64,000 bases of DNA from Gibbula magus (Eukaryota; Mollusca; Gastropoda; Trochida; Trochidae), in contig OW388293.1 of assembly GCA_936450465.1 (NCBI GenBank), positions 85,830,134 through 85,894,133 of the forward strand, given 5' to 3'. The notes under the pieces are model-generated. The model was not told the DNA's origin and searched no databases. It worked only from the letters and a program-made list of their open reading frames with translations. Below are positions 1 through 11,287 of the stretch, piece after piece. Each line of letters begins with the position of its first letter. The stretch's first letter is position 1. A program made the position numbers and the translations under genes.

Positions 1-664
1 AGCGAGAGCGAGGGTTATACATACATTTCTAGGGTTTTTTAAAAGTCATATGGCACACTTTCGACGGTAGTAGTTTCTTTATTACCCATTACGGTAACGG
101 TTAGCCAGTAAACGGACAACAAGCTACAGTGACGTCACGAAGCATCGTTTTATGACGTTACAGACGACGAATACGGAAAGTCGCTGTGAAACAATGGTTG
201 CTAGGCAAACGTGATATGTGCATATGCATATATAGTGCTTCCAAAAAAGAAATAAAGTGAGAGAAAAAACCTTTTAGCATAGCACTCAATAATGTTCATA
301 TACTATCAAAGTCTGATCCAAGTAAATAACATTCTGATTATCACAATACAGCTATATATTCCAATTAACCAATTATATATACTCACATATATATTCATTA
401 AAACAAACACCAATGTTTTAATCTACAAACGTCTTGTGAATAAAAACATGTAATGTCACAGATAGCTTCTGTCTGGTCTGGAGAAGTTAATTCCTCTTAT
501 AGAAATATCAAATTGCACTTAATAGATGCAAATACAAATTGATTTGGAATGTACATTAAACTCACATAAAAATGAACATTGTATAAGACACAACTCGTAC
601 TTTCTTCTGGTGACTATACACTTATAATTACTCTGAAACGAAACTGATCCTAAAGACGTTGATG
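1..664. other. Upstream flank of gene A
   Basis: AT-rich sequence without a recognisable gene. A CRE palindrome TGACGTCA sits at 130-137, with a related TGACGTTA about 25 bases further on. Nothing else recognised. Confidence 0.4.
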
Positions 665-801
665 GAAAGTTGTTTATTGAAACTTGTTTCCATCAGAGAT
701 GGAATGTTATGATCACGGTTGTATTATTTATGTATCACGTGTCATCCCGAGCTTCGTGTTTGACTTTATCTTGTCTGCATGATTTTAAAGAGAGTAATTG
801 A
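665..801 (+). promoter_or_regulatory. Gene A 5' flank conserved with gene B
   Basis: The stretch before ATG 802 shares blocks with the flank of gene B (minus strand, about 61680-61562): TTGAAAC-TGTTTCCATCA, GGAATGTTATGAT/TGAATGTTATGAT, ACGGTTG and TCGTGTTT. It probably covers the 5' UTR and proximal promoter. No convincing TATA box is fixed by the comparison. Confidence 0.5.
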
Positions 802-1095
802 ATGATGAGCATCAACACGTTACACGCTGCCCAAACGTGGTTAGTTGTTTGTCTGTACCTCGTATGTCATATAAACAAGGTTAGTCCGGAGAGTAGCCTG
901 GTCTGTGACAACAAAGACTTGAATGATAAGAACGGGCCTGACAGGGCGGGGCTCCAGTTCTGTGCGAGGAGATGCATGGAGAGGCGATGTCATGGTGTGC
1001 AGACAGGAAACACAAGGGAGACTTGCAGGTTGGTGGCGACTCGCTGTTACAAGTACGGACACAAAGGCTTCAAGGTGTTGGCCTTCTATAAAATG
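802..1095 (+). CDS. Gene A exon 1: signal peptide and Cys-rich domain
   Basis: Starts at ATG 802 (two Met codons in a row) and ends at donor GTGAGA (1096), phase 0, 98 codons. Residues about 10-25 form a hydrophobic core around WLVVCLYLVC, followed by SPES, typical of a signal peptide. Six mature cysteines follow, including FCARRC and RCYKY. Reading continues open to 1176, but that tail is hydrophobic and unrelated to the paralog, so the donor is preferred. Gene B exon 1 shares AQTWLVV, SPES, AGLQ, GVQ, TRCYKY and the same donor position. Confidence 0.85.
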
Positions 1096-4000
1096 GTGAG
1101 ATGTGATGAAGGAGAAATAGCACAAATAGAATCATTGTATTATTCGTTTATTACTTTTTATCTTTTTTCTTTATAACAATGGCCCTGTTATCATTTCATG
1201 TAACCAGAAAGTGTATGACATTCTTATTGTTAACGAATGATATTAAATGATACTTCACAGAATTCCTGCAGATGCTTAAATGGATATATAAAGCAAATCT
1301 TTGACAACCTCAGGAGAGAAAAAAAATTCAATTTCGAAATTTCGACAGCCTTTTCACTGACACAACCATTTTAGATATTCTTCAAAATATAATATGTACA
1401 TGTAGATGCAATGTCATAATTTTCGTAAATTACGTAAACGTAAAATTCTATCCAGATCATGATTTGTCGTCCACTTTGGACCAACTACTGTTTTCTACAC
1501 TTGTATAATAGGTGTTTGTCACATTGTTACCTTTAATTCGTTTCTATTTTTCGTTGTTTATGATATTAAAAGTAATTACCTAAAACTTCTAAATATGATA
1601 TGTTGCTCACTAGGACTGTGGAAAGCTGACCTATAACAGTACCAATGGACTGTGTGTTAAAGGTACGTTCCTAAAGTCGATTCAGACGACGCCATTTCTT
1701 TTAAAATAAAATTAATGTCTGGGATTATAAAAAGGATTAAATAATAAATTTAATGAATCGTTCACATACTGCTTTACTGATGACTTAATTAATTGAACGA
1801 AAATAATGAAAAGTGAACAAATTATGATCACGGTACCATATTCAAAACTCTACTTTGAGTGTTTACATACCTTGAAGTGGCCATTTTAATGTGAACATAT
1901 TGAAATGGCTGCTCGATGGGAAATGGACTCCAATGGCTTAACCGAACAATGTGCATTCGTCTCAGAACTTTTTTTAATTCAGTATTATTTAGCCACTGGT
2001 AACATTAATTGAACTTTTCATGAGATCATTTTATTTCGGTGAGAAAAACGTGCTACTTTAAGGCCGTTATCCTGTTGCCCTTATACAGACAATTTTAAGG
2101 TTTAAAGTTATGATTTGTTTTTAAACCAGACAGCTGTCGCCACAGATCAGTGAGTTAATTTGGAAAGTTATCTTTGGAAGACAAGAGGTATGAGTTGAGT
2201 TATTAGAGTATACAAGCTCACATTACTTTTTACGGAATCTTGATTTGTCTCATATCATACTACCTTTTCTCTGACCGTTTTTCCCACCCCTTGAGAAACT
2301 GCCTTCATTTTCAATATACGAGTATGTATATAGCCTTCATAGCTTTGTGTATGTTGCAATATTAATAACCATCTGCTGAATTTCAAGTATCAGGCATACA
2401 AAGGACAGGTCTGAATGGAGAGCTTCATCAATTGGATCCGACGTCTTCTACAACAACAGAACAGATATCCTCCACTACATCAGAACTGATATCGTCTACA
2501 ACAGAAGAGATATCACCTACAACAACAGAACTGACGACTCCTACAACAACAGAACCGACATCTACATCATCAGAGTTGACGTCATCTACAACAACAGAAC
2601 CTACATCATCTACAACAACAGAACCGACATCTACATCAACAGAGTTGACATCATCTACAACAACAGGACTGATGTCATCGATGCGTAGAATGGTTTGTAC
2701 AACTCATCATATAACTAAATTAATTTGTGAACCAATCAGCATGTAATCTAGGTAATTAGGGAAGCAATCATCACAGGTAACATGCAATGTGTACATGTTG
2801 GGAATCAATCAATATACAACTTAAGTTATTTGTGTATCAATCGACAAAATCAGCCGTGTTCAGTCGTTGGTATGTGGTAATTGGAAACACAAACTCTCTG
2901 CGGCCCTTAAACAGTATCTGGTGAAGCACCCAACTATGATACATTTCCCAGAAAAAAAAGCCAGGTATATTAAGAGTAACTAATTATAACTAATGCCCAA
3001 GCTTGCACAGACATGTTTCTTGGATCACTTCTTCTTCGATCAACCATCAGAATTGGAAAAGTTACCTTGTCGCCTACTTCACCTGCCTTGAAGTCCCCAT
3101 CCGTTCTGCTTGGGACAGCTGAGAGTCACGTGCTCGTTTGGCAAAACGTATCCTCATGAGTTCTTCTTGTCATTTTATTTCGCATCGTTCACTGAGAACC
3201 AAGTTCTTCCAAATGTCATAGCATGTATCTACTCCCGAGTCAAAATACTTATTGAGTAATATATGTCATTCTAATTTTATTCTCATTTGTATGTCATCAT
3301 CTTATTCATAGAGAGTCATGTTACGTGGTGTATGCGCGCTGCGGCGGCAGCTTTTGGTATATGCAGGGGGGACTTGAACGTCTCGAATGACTCACTCATA
3401 ACTTTAAGGAGTGACAGGGTGTTCTACTCAGGAATGGTTTATGGGAAAAAAGAGTTCCTATAGATTGAGGTATCGGCTGTGAGTTGATTGAACTTAAATG
3501 AGTGGTTGGAGGTGATCAGACTCTATGAATCCAGTTCAGTTTCTAGCACTGCTGTAACACTGCTTCTTCTGTCGTGGTTAGCGAAGACAAATCGTGGTCG
3601 ATTTCATTTCCCTGGTATTGACCCCAGACGGAAAAGGATATTTGAGTGTAGATCTGACAAGGGTCATGTAAGCCGTTTCTTTAGTCACCAGGAGCTCATG
3701 AGTACCAACGTCAACATTCAGATTCATGAAATACCAAGGCATTCTTGTCAGCTCATGAAGTCTTTTAGTGAAATGGGGATATCTTGAAATCGCTTAAAAT
3801 TCAGGGTAACCATAGTTTTGCAATCCTAATGTAACATATAGACATTTACGATATTTTATGAAATAATGTTTTCATGGCTCATACCTAATAATGTAAAGGA
3901 AGTGGTCAAATATATTGAGAATATAAAGACCTGTTCAGTTAAAGCAGAATGATATTCTTTCAGACACAAAAGAGGACACCTAGCAGGGAGAAGACACACA

Positions 4001-7000
4001 CAGTGAGAAACCATCGAGGTTTGTGTTGTTATCATGGAACTGTCTGAAGTGTGCACTACATGAGTGTCTCCTAGAAATACTTTTGAAAAAAGAGTATGTT
4101 AAATGCGCTGCTTATGTTATGTTAATTAGAAATAGATAATTCGATAAATATTTGTAGCCAGCATACCTCGATCGATTCGTTTACTTGACTTCATTAAAAG
4201 TCGAAATGTGTTCTAGATTTCATTAGTAAGACCTCTACAGCCAAACAATAAATAAAATCTCTCAAATGATGCACGATGGATATCCAACCGGTGTACTCGT
4301 ATTCAACCACATGTAAATGTCCTGTTTTTATCATTGAACTTATTGTTCATTAACAGACCACACGAACCATCCGAGAAAAGGAAAGAGGATGAGAGCGGTA
4401 AAGAATAAGAGGAAGCATAGAAAAAAAGGTAATGTTCTTTAATTCCTGGATAACTTCATTGTACTGAGATTACTGTAAGTTGCAGAGTAGGAGGGTAGCA
4501 GAATAGGAGGGTAGGAGGGTAGACAAACATCATTTTTTTATTATCTTAATGTGGATACCTACTACCCTGCTTAAGTTATTAAACACTCTCGTAAATGCAG
4601 CGAACGATTTGACTATTGCTAATGTTAACATACTTACTAACAGTATGCAAAGGCGGGTTGCTGCACTTGAAAACGGCACCGCAACTGTTCAATATTTTTC
4701 GTATTAACTGTTGAATCAATCAACCTGATATAATAAAGATGACAAACAGAACTGATTGAAAACATTTCCTTGTGATTATTTTTCCTTTTTATAAATCTTT
4801 TGGTTTAAAAAATGCAACAGCTAAACGTTTGTGAACAATCATCATCTACTTTTTAAATTATTGATGGCTATATTGGCAATTATTATTGGCAAACTATTTT
4901 TTATAACCGTCATCCCTATGATATTTATTCGACCCTTGATTAACACAAATTAAGTAAAATGGAACTGGCTGTCTGCTACCTGTTTCAATGTATGTATCAT
5001 AATTTAAATTATAATATAATGTGATATAAGAACCTGTATCCAAAGAAATAAGTATACCTTTTACTCGTTACTGTTATCACATAATTCACGTTGTTTATAT
5101 ATGTGTTTTGTATAGCTTGTCACCTGATCTGTCTTCAAGAAATATGTTGCATTGATATATCCAAATGTAATGAAGCGTGAAATAACAATATATGAATAGG
5201 TTAATGACAAAGCTTGCTCCATGTCAAAACACTTTGTTTCAATGCAGGTGTGTCGTAACCAGTAGTTCCTTTTCTTGTTTTAAAGCTTCCAGTTTGAAAA
5301 AACAACGTCGTCCTCGTCCGGTTAACAGCTTGGATGATTTTGTGGTAGCTGTAGACTCTCCAACTCAGAGAAAAAAGGTAGATCTACCACTTCGAGAAAG
5401 CAAGTCTTCATTTTAAACTGGGATGTGTTGCACTGCTATTCGACAGTAGGTCTTCTAAGACAAAGAGAGTAAACGTATGTCGATAACACAATATACTTTG
5501 TTTTGATCAGCAGATGGTTCGTGCATTTTTCCTGTTATGTATGTACTTCTTTCAAACAAAACCCTTTGTAAAAATAAATAAACTTTTCGTATGATTTTCC
5601 GTATGATTCCGAAATTTTAACCTGGTGTTCATAATCTTCTGATATTCCATCGTGTCAAAAATTATATTTTCATTTCCAAATTCAGCAAATAAAATGGATA
5701 TATGCGTTGGTATTCTCCTTAGGGTGTGTTCTGTTCGCGTTGACCAGGGTTAATATCTCGGAAAGCGGTTTGAGCATGACATGTATATTGATATATGCGC
5801 TATATAAATAAACTATGACTATGATAACACGTTAGAGAATAAGAAAATACGTTTATCATATATTGTTTCAGAAACATTCTAATAATGAAAACAGGAAACA
5901 AAACAAAAAGGGGAAGAAGTCGAGAAGACCGAGGAAGAAGAAGAGGAAGAAGAGAAGTATACTCGTCTACTTACATGCAACTCTCACTTTCCCTCTCCTC
6001 CCACTTTCCTATATTAAACTTGTTTTGTTAGGGTTGTAACTTTTGGTTAGCTTGAGAGTTCATATTTGGCTCAGCTTGGCTAAGAGTTATTTTCACTGTT
6101 AACTCTACTTTAACCATTTAGACAGGTAAACTTAGATTTAGCCCCGACTTATAATTAGTTTTTGTGCAGTTTCCACCGCCGCCGCCGCCGCGTTTTGATT
6201 TGCCTATAACCTTTTTCTAATAAGGTTTCAAGAACTAATGTACATAACTTCCTACTTATACCACTGGGGACATTTTTAACATGTTCATATTCAAGGTAAA
6301 GGTCACGAGTTCTGAATCCACAAACGAATCATTGTAAACAGGATTGCTTGAACATTGTTTGAGCTATCAGGCTTATATTTGTGTATATAAACAATGGAGA
6401 AAGGCACCGACTTGTAAAGGTTTACGCTACAATCCGTCAAAGATCGAAGTCACAGAGAGATCATGACTTAAGTATACATTTGCGAATATGACTTATTTTA
6501 ATCATGAATGCTTTACATTACGTGTTCGTTATACACTATGAAAGGTGATCATTGATTGAGTGACCTTGAAGGTCAAATGCCAAGGTCACGATATATGGTC
6601 AAGGTCACCAAGTTAAGCATGCATTAACGAATGTACCTCAATATAACTTTGAATCAATACATGGTTGTTATACCTTATGAAAGTTGATCATTGGTTGTGT
6701 GACCTTAACGGTGTGAGTTCAAGGTCACCAGTTCTGAAATCACTTTGAAAGTCCTTGTTAACACGGAAACTTAAACAGTGTGTGTGCTTTGTGGTCCTTA
6801 TTTGGTTCATATCAACTGTGGAGCATTTCCAAGATTTAGAAAGACATTCATTGAAATAGGTCATATGTCAAGGTCACAGGTTGCGACTTAAGCATGGTTT
6901 ATTTTAAATATTTAAAATAATTGGATGAAAAGTGATCATTGATTGTGTTTGGTTTAAACATATACTTTTCATAAAGAAAAGTATTGGGAACAAGTTATCC

Positions 7001-10000
7001 AACTTAGGATACGCTCTCTGTTGTATTTACAATATATAACATTACATTTGCAAAAAAAAGATGACATGTACCGGACAAGACAGAATGTAAGAAGAAAAAT
7101 ATAGTCACAAGTGACGATAAACGGATTCAGCGCATAAATGAGCCAATAAATCTGAATGTCATGAATTAATGCATCCTTCCATTGTTATTGCACATCTTGT
7201 GACGGAAGTTGCAATTCTCTAACATGTCTGTAGGTTTATTGAGACGCAAATTTCCCATTTCAAAATTGCATAATTGTAAATCATCAAAATCAAAATGGTA
7301 GCTAAACCATGTGACCTAGGAATTATTCATAATTTATGACCAATGTTCAAAACAAGCCTGTATGTTTGTTTTGAAATTTTTGGAAATGTCTCTAATTGAA
7401 AATTGAAACATCATATATTAATGGACCTCTACAATAAATGTCTCGTGATGAAGTAAAAACGGTTAATATTCTCAAGTTTAACATAGAAAATGTTGTGCGA
7501 TGTTTGAAGCTTAACTATCAATATTTTGATGAATTACCCGAAAGTTGTTCGATTATTTCTCCCATGGACAAGGACAAGGAACGGGCTTTTTTTTACAGCA
7601 ATCTATTGTGCAGTGTATAGTATCTGTATTAATAGTGTATATATGTCGACTGAGTTTACATTGATAGTAGCTTAGTAGTTGGTGCGTCCTGTGAAAAAAA
7701 TGTTGATATGTCTTGTAATGCAACCGATATTCCACAGTTTAAAACTTCACAAATTAAACAGATAGACAGATCAACGAAACTCTACTGCTCATTAGACAGA
7801 CTGTATGTACATAATGTCTTCATAAAACTTGGAAATGTCATCTCTACAATGCAGAATGACAGGTGTCATTTATTATCATCACTCCTAGACAAACTTAAGA
7901 GTGATTACTGACTGATTACTTATCAAAAGCTCCGCTAAACGCCACCACATATATTCATTTTGTAAAAATCTTCCTGAGCATACTGTATTTTTCAGGAAGC
8001 TCTTTGTTAGTTGTAATATCAGGGACTGTAAGTTAAATCTCGCTAGTGAGCGATTTACTACCCAGCGATCACAAGCCAATAACGGTTTCCACCAGGAGAT
8101 GACTAGGACGTGTGTTGTCTTGGATTAAGACTAAAGAAAGGTGGAAGCCATGAACTGTGCTGCTGCTTCGTTAGTGTACAAATAAGCCTATGCCCAAAAC
8201 AACGTGATCCATACATTTTGAGACTTATTCACAACAATAAATTGTTGTCGCAAAATGTTGCCGTCAGCGATTTTGATTTCTTGGTCCCATCTCTCCTTGA
8301 TGCCAGGTTCATTGTCCCTTTACCTAAACGTCGAGCATACAGTAAATACGGAGTTATTATGTGTATAGTTGTCTTATACTTAAAGTCAATGTTGACAGCC
8401 AATGTAGTGTTGAAGTGTTGCCTCACCCCCTCAATCCACTGTACGTTCATCTTATAACGAAACTACATCTCGCCCGCCATGGTCTGTAGGTCATTAGTGA
8501 GGTGGACGATGCTGTTGAAGAGGGTTAGGTTCCAGGTTTCTGTAACTATAAACTTCCGTGGTAGATGGTCAAAATAAGTTTTCTTTCACATGTAGTGAAT
8601 CATCATGAGGGGGATTTCTTGAGGCATAGGGGACATAACTCAGTCTTGGAACTTTCACAATGTCCCAAGTTTGTAAACGGATATGCATCAGGTGAATTTA
8701 TATTACATGTAAGGACCCTTGCAAACTTTGTATTACATGTAAGGACCCTTGCAAATTTATATTACATGTAAGGACACTTAGACATTTCTAGTTCATGTAA
8801 GGACAGAAAACGGCTGCCCTCTCTACAAAGTAAAATATATTAGCTACATATATTATATTGAGAAATTTTCTTTGAGAAGAATTAATATTTTAAATTCAAC
8901 TTTCTTTGTTTAATTTCAGTTTGTTGCAGAGGCTATAGCTACAGTAAATCAGACAAGATGTGCATCAAAAGGAAACATGTGACCAGGTCCAATCAGAAGT
9001 GTCAACGTGATGGTGGTGAACTGATGACTAAAGGTGAAAAGTTTTTGTTTTGTCATGCATGCTAGTTCAGCTTAAAAACATACATGAAGTTTGACAATTG
9101 AGTTTAATAATGAAGGTTGACAATTGAGTTAGATAGTCGAGTTTAATAATGGAGGTTGACAATTGAGTTAGATAGTCTAATTTAATAATGGAGGTTGACA
9201 ATTGAGTTAGATAGTCGAGATTAATAATAGAGGTTGATAATTATTTTTAAAGAACGAGCAACCTGTATGTTGAACGCAGACTGTAGTTTGTATCTGCCTT
9301 CCTAAGTATACAAGAACACTCAAGAGAGATGGCCTCACGGTCCTACATTTTGTTAAAATTAAATTTTCAGTTTTAGCAGTATTTCATTGTAAATGGTTTA
9401 AATCTTCCCATACGACAGATAAGGGGGTTTAATGACCTTTACAATATACTTCAAATGATAGCGAAACTGGGAGTTGCTCTGCATGTGAACTTTCATGTGA
9501 AGCATGTCAGCGTGATATCCCACCAAATATTCACTGAATATAGTACCAAAGGTCTACCATAAAAATAACACAAGGCTAATTAGATTTTGATGACCTTGAT
9601 AACAATCTCAGAACAAATCATTGAAAACAGACTATCAGCTATTAAGTTCACATCGAGTTTGAAACACTTATTTTTGTGTTTTAACAACCACGCCGAATCA
9701 TATCAGGAAAGTGAAGTCCAGAATTGTATCATGTTTCTGTTGACATTTCTTATCACAACATTTCCGACCTCTGCTTCGATTCTCTTTAATTCACGGCACT
9801 TTAGTAATACACGACTGCTTGTGAGAATAATGATAACAATACTAACTCGAGGATGGGTATCGGGTGTTCTTAAGACATAGATAACATACGTGCATGAATA
9901 GCAGAATCAACATCTCCTGTTTTGTTGCAGAGTTGGACAAACGTGAAACTCTTGTGTGCGTAAAGAAACCAGGGAAACGATGTCGGAAACCGCATTCACA

Positions 10001-10058
10001 ATATTTCTTGGAGTATGGAGACGCTGATGAAGGCGATGTTTTAGCCCCGTTTATTTAA
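802..10058 (+). CDS. Gene A: predicted secreted Cys-rich / mucin-like / Lys-Arg-rich protein, 8 exons
   Basis: Hand-built model joining 802-1095, 1614-1662, 2394-2684, 4357-4428, 5286-5377, 5872-5956, 8920-9033 and 9931-10058; 374 codons plus TAA. Every intron is GT-AG and phases fit at each junction (0,1,1,1,0,1,1). Domain order: signal peptide (about 1-27), Cys-rich domain (about 35-112), Thr/Ser-rich mucin-like stretch (about 126-208), strongly basic region (about 213-294), six-Cys module (296-350) and acidic tail (about 361-370). The outer exons are confirmed by a paralog, gene B, on the opposite strand. Exons 4-6 have no counterpart there and rest only on phase and splice sites. I do not recognise the family. 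Secretion follows from the leader, and a matrix or mucus protein that binds polyanions would fit the composition, but that is inference. Extra or alternative exons in the long introns cannot be excluded. Confidence 0.72.
1614..1662 (+). CDS. Gene A exon 2: end of Cys-rich domain
   Basis: A 49-nt exon between CTCACTAG and AAAG|GTACGT. It is read in phase 0 and begins DCGKLTYNSTNGLCVK, with an N-x-S/T glycosylation sequon. The homologous gene B exon is preceded by the same CTCACTAG and keeps the STxGL core. Confidence 0.78.
1663..2393 (+). other. Gene A intron 2
   Basis: AT-rich intron without recognised repeats. A 20-nt stretch at 2130-2149 has both splice dinucleotides but breaks the frame of exon 3 and was not used. 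Confidence 0.5.
2394..2684 (+). CDS. Gene A exon 3: Thr/Ser-rich mucin-like segment
   Basis: Acceptor TATCAG ends at 2393, donor GTAGAA starts at 2685, phase 1 in and out. After a short start (GIQRTGL...) the exon encodes imperfect repeats of the type SSTTTEP/TSTSTEL, about 80 residues almost free of other side chains. This composition suits dense O-glycosylation. The start aligns with IKRTSL of gene B exon 3, which also follows TATCAG. A second possible donor, GTTTGT at 2693, would give the wrong phase for exon 4. Confidence 0.75.
2685..4356 (+). other. Gene A intron 3
   Basis: Contains the integrase-like remnant at 3001-3168 and a 99-codon open stretch (3488-3787, TTG start) matching nothing I know. 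Around 3320-3380 there is a local GC-rich patch. The rest is unremarkable. Confidence 0.45.
3001..3168 (-). pseudogene. Integrase-transposon remnant, KRBA2-like C-terminal region
   Basis: The minus strand is open for 56 codons and contains KAGEVGDKV, then VDRRRSDPRN. This layout (basic helix, GDxV strand, VDRxRxDPRN) resembles the region after the integrase core in KRAB-A-domain-containing-2-like transposon proteins common in invertebrates. Stop codons border it and no catalytic core is visible, so it is a fragment inside gene A intron 3. Family call is from memory of the motif and tentative. Confidence 0.45.
4357..4428 (+). CDS. Gene A exon 4: basic segment
   Basis: A 72-nt symmetric exon (phase 1-1) between TTAACAG and AAAG|GTAATG. 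It is open only in the frame that joins exon 3. Roughly 60% of its 23 full codons are Lys, Arg or His (for example KNKRKHRKK). No counterpart was found in gene B. Confidence 0.6.
5286..5377 (+). CDS. Gene A exon 5: basic segment with short acidic stretch
   Basis: The acceptor follows a pyrimidine tract (TTCTTGTTTTAAAG); the donor is AAAG|GTAGAT. Entered in phase 1 and left in phase 0; residues include KKQRRPRP, then LDDFVVAVD, then QRKK. It is the only exon that shifts the phase pattern, and exon 6 takes up the new phase exactly. Confidence 0.58.
5872..5956 (+). CDS. Gene A exon 6: Lys/Arg cluster
   Basis: Acceptor TTGTTTCAG, entered in phase 0; encodes KKGKKSRRPRKKKRKKR. Donor GTATAC (5957) is not strong but restores phase 1 for exon 7. 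If this intron were retained, translation would end at TAA 6037-6039, giving an isoform without the six-Cys module. The cluster resembles heparin-binding or nuclear-localisation sequences by composition only. Confidence 0.57.
6126..6910. repeat. Interspersed repeat rich in TCAAGGTCA
   Basis: Contains TCAAGGTCA at 6599-6607, 6719-6727 and 6868-6876 and its complement at 6561-6569, plus recurring GATCATTGATTG phrases. The start, with TAGCCCCGACTTA and (CCG)n, recurs inverted near 47766-47820. It looks like a decayed dispersed repeat; no coding capacity seen. Confidence 0.5.
8699..8804. repeat. 30-bp tandem repeat, about 3.5 copies
   Basis: The phrase ATTACATGTAAGGACCCTTG recurs every 30 bases; the last copies are degenerate. 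Lies 116 bases before exon 7 of gene A. Confidence 0.75.
8920..9033 (+). CDS. Gene A exon 7: first part of six-Cys module
   Basis: Acceptor TTTAATTTCAG, donor AAAG|GTGAAA, phase 1-1. Starts with CCRGYSYSKSDKMC and contains QKCQRDGGE. Gene B exon 4 shows the same CC-x-GY, x11 spacing, MC, KC and DGGE at matching places with the same phases and donor type. This is the best-supported match in the window. Confidence 0.87.
9087..9241. repeat. 39-bp tandem repeat, 4 copies
   Basis: GGTTGACAATTGAGTTAGAT recurs with a period of 39 bases (anchors at 9115, 9154, 9193, 9232). Lies in the last intron of gene A. Confidence 0.8.
9931..10058 (+). CDS. Gene A exon 8: last cysteines, acidic tail, stop
   Basis: Acceptor TTTTGTTGCAG. 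Read in phase 1 it gives VCVKKPGKRC and then an acidic tail rich in Asp, Glu and Gly before TAA (10056-10058). Gene B exon 5 has IC-KMKP-x3-C at the same place but stops two codons after the last Cys, so the tail is specific to gene A. Confidence 0.8.
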
Positions 10059-10340
10059 TCAACCCTCAAACAAAATATCAACTGATAACAGAGAAGAGAC
10101 AACATATCGAGTGATTGGAACACCATAAGGATGTTCAGTGCCATCACACAACATTTCATTTGACAGGAACAACAGAAGGAACATCAGTACCAACAGACAA
10201 CATTTCACTTAACAGAAACATCAGAATTGTAGTAGTCAAATAGTAGCGTCATATTGGAAAAAGTTAGATTTAGTTGTAATATAATGGCCCAATTTCATTT
10301 TAAATGGTCCTAATGTGTCCCTTGCCCCAACAAACGTTGA

Positions 10341-10346
10341 AATAAA
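10341..10346 (+). terminator. Candidate polyadenylation signal of gene A
   Basis: AATAAA lies 282 bases after the gene A stop codon and is the first perfect hexamer I noticed in the 3' flank. Cleavage site not determinable. Confidence 0.45.
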
Positions 10347-10404
10347 CTATATCTAGATTATCAAATTCGAGTGAATGTCAATGATTTGCGGTCATTTGTA
10401 GGTG

Positions 10405-10887
10405 TCAGTGGCCATATTGGATTTTTGTGTTCCATAATAGACAAACACTATTTTTGATTATCTTAATGCGTTCGTTGCCCCCAAAAGACCTAGGGATATA
10501 CACCAAGACCATCACATTTGAGTTGATGGTTACAGAGTTATGATCATTAAGAGGTTTTGGCGGCCATCTTGGACGCCATCTTAAAAAAAAACATTTCCGG
10601 GGGTAAAATTTAAGTATGTTATGAAGTACACTAAACCTTACCAGAACTAGTTGAGAAACCTTTTGTAGCAATTTGTTGGGGGTTAAACTGTATTTTGACC
10701 TGACTAATATTGCTTTTGTTAAAAGCACACTTTTACATGTGTTAAACCTATTGTTCATCATGTACCCTTTTGGGTAGAACATGCTATTGATCTTGTGGCG
10801 TATATATACCATTTCCTTATGGTCAAAATTGTTTACAGTTGTTAAGCCTGTTCTTCCCAACAGTTGGATTTTTGGATTTTTGGACAA
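10405..10887 (-). other. 160-codon open frame in probable dispersed repeat
   Basis: An uninterrupted minus frame of 160 codons with no signal peptide or domain I recognise. Its middle contains the AAGATGGC/GATGGCCGCC phrases that also occur in the inverted repeat pair at 50.3/53.5 kb. I read it as a chance frame in repeat sequence rather than a gene. Confidence 0.3.
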
Positions 10888-11285
10888 GTCTATCCGTTTT
10901 ATTCTTTAATGAAATTTGACCTGAGGTAGTTCTGATGGTACTCGACATTTAATGACCCTTGAATCTGTAAATGATGTTAGTGGGAATAACTGTTCATGGG
11001 ATACGGACTGATACTAGTCTGTGGTGTTTACACCGAAACGACGTCGTCAAATAGAGAAGTTGATTATCCATAAATACCCTGGTCTTCTCTAGTCAATGGC
11101 TGAACTTATACGGTTTGTGTGGTCCATTGAAGTAATTTTGTGTGAGAATATAGTGGTTTTAATGGTGAATGACAATCCAATGGACAAATGGTGTATTCCA
11201 ACCAACTGAATTCGGGATTGAATTCGAGACAGGTGATATGCGCCGCCATATACAGCTGTACAACTTATGAACAGTTTATGTCAAA

Positions 11286-11286
<1 letters not shown>
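10888..11286. other. Intergenic sequence
   Basis: AT-rich, no gene or repeat recognised before the TA tract. Confidence 0.4.

Positions 11287-11287
<1 letters not shown>

Larger units (their letters stand above)
5957..8919 (+). other. Gene A intron 6, repeat-rich
   Basis: Long intron. It holds a (CCG)n patch near 6176-6191, the TCAAGGTCA-rich repeat at about 6126-6910, several short unassigned open frames on both strands between 7438 and 8460, and the 30-bp tandem repeat at 8699-8804. The open frames show no domain I recognise. Confidence 0.45.

Noticed and set aside
1096..1176. Extension of gene A exon 1 to the stop at 1174-1176
   Set aside because: The paralog shows the same donor position, and the extension is unrelated hydrophobic sequence.
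2130..2149. A 20-nt micro-exon of gene A (DSCRHRS)
   Set aside because: It has AG and GT borders, but including it puts exon 3 out of frame (stop after seven codons), and gene B has no counterpart.
3488..3787. 99-codon frame in gene A intron 3
   Set aside because: TTG start, no domain, no splice partner in phase; left as unexplained open sequence.
10405..10887. 160-codon minus frame as a gene
   Set aside because: Carries dispersed-repeat phrases and no known domain, leader or regulatory context.
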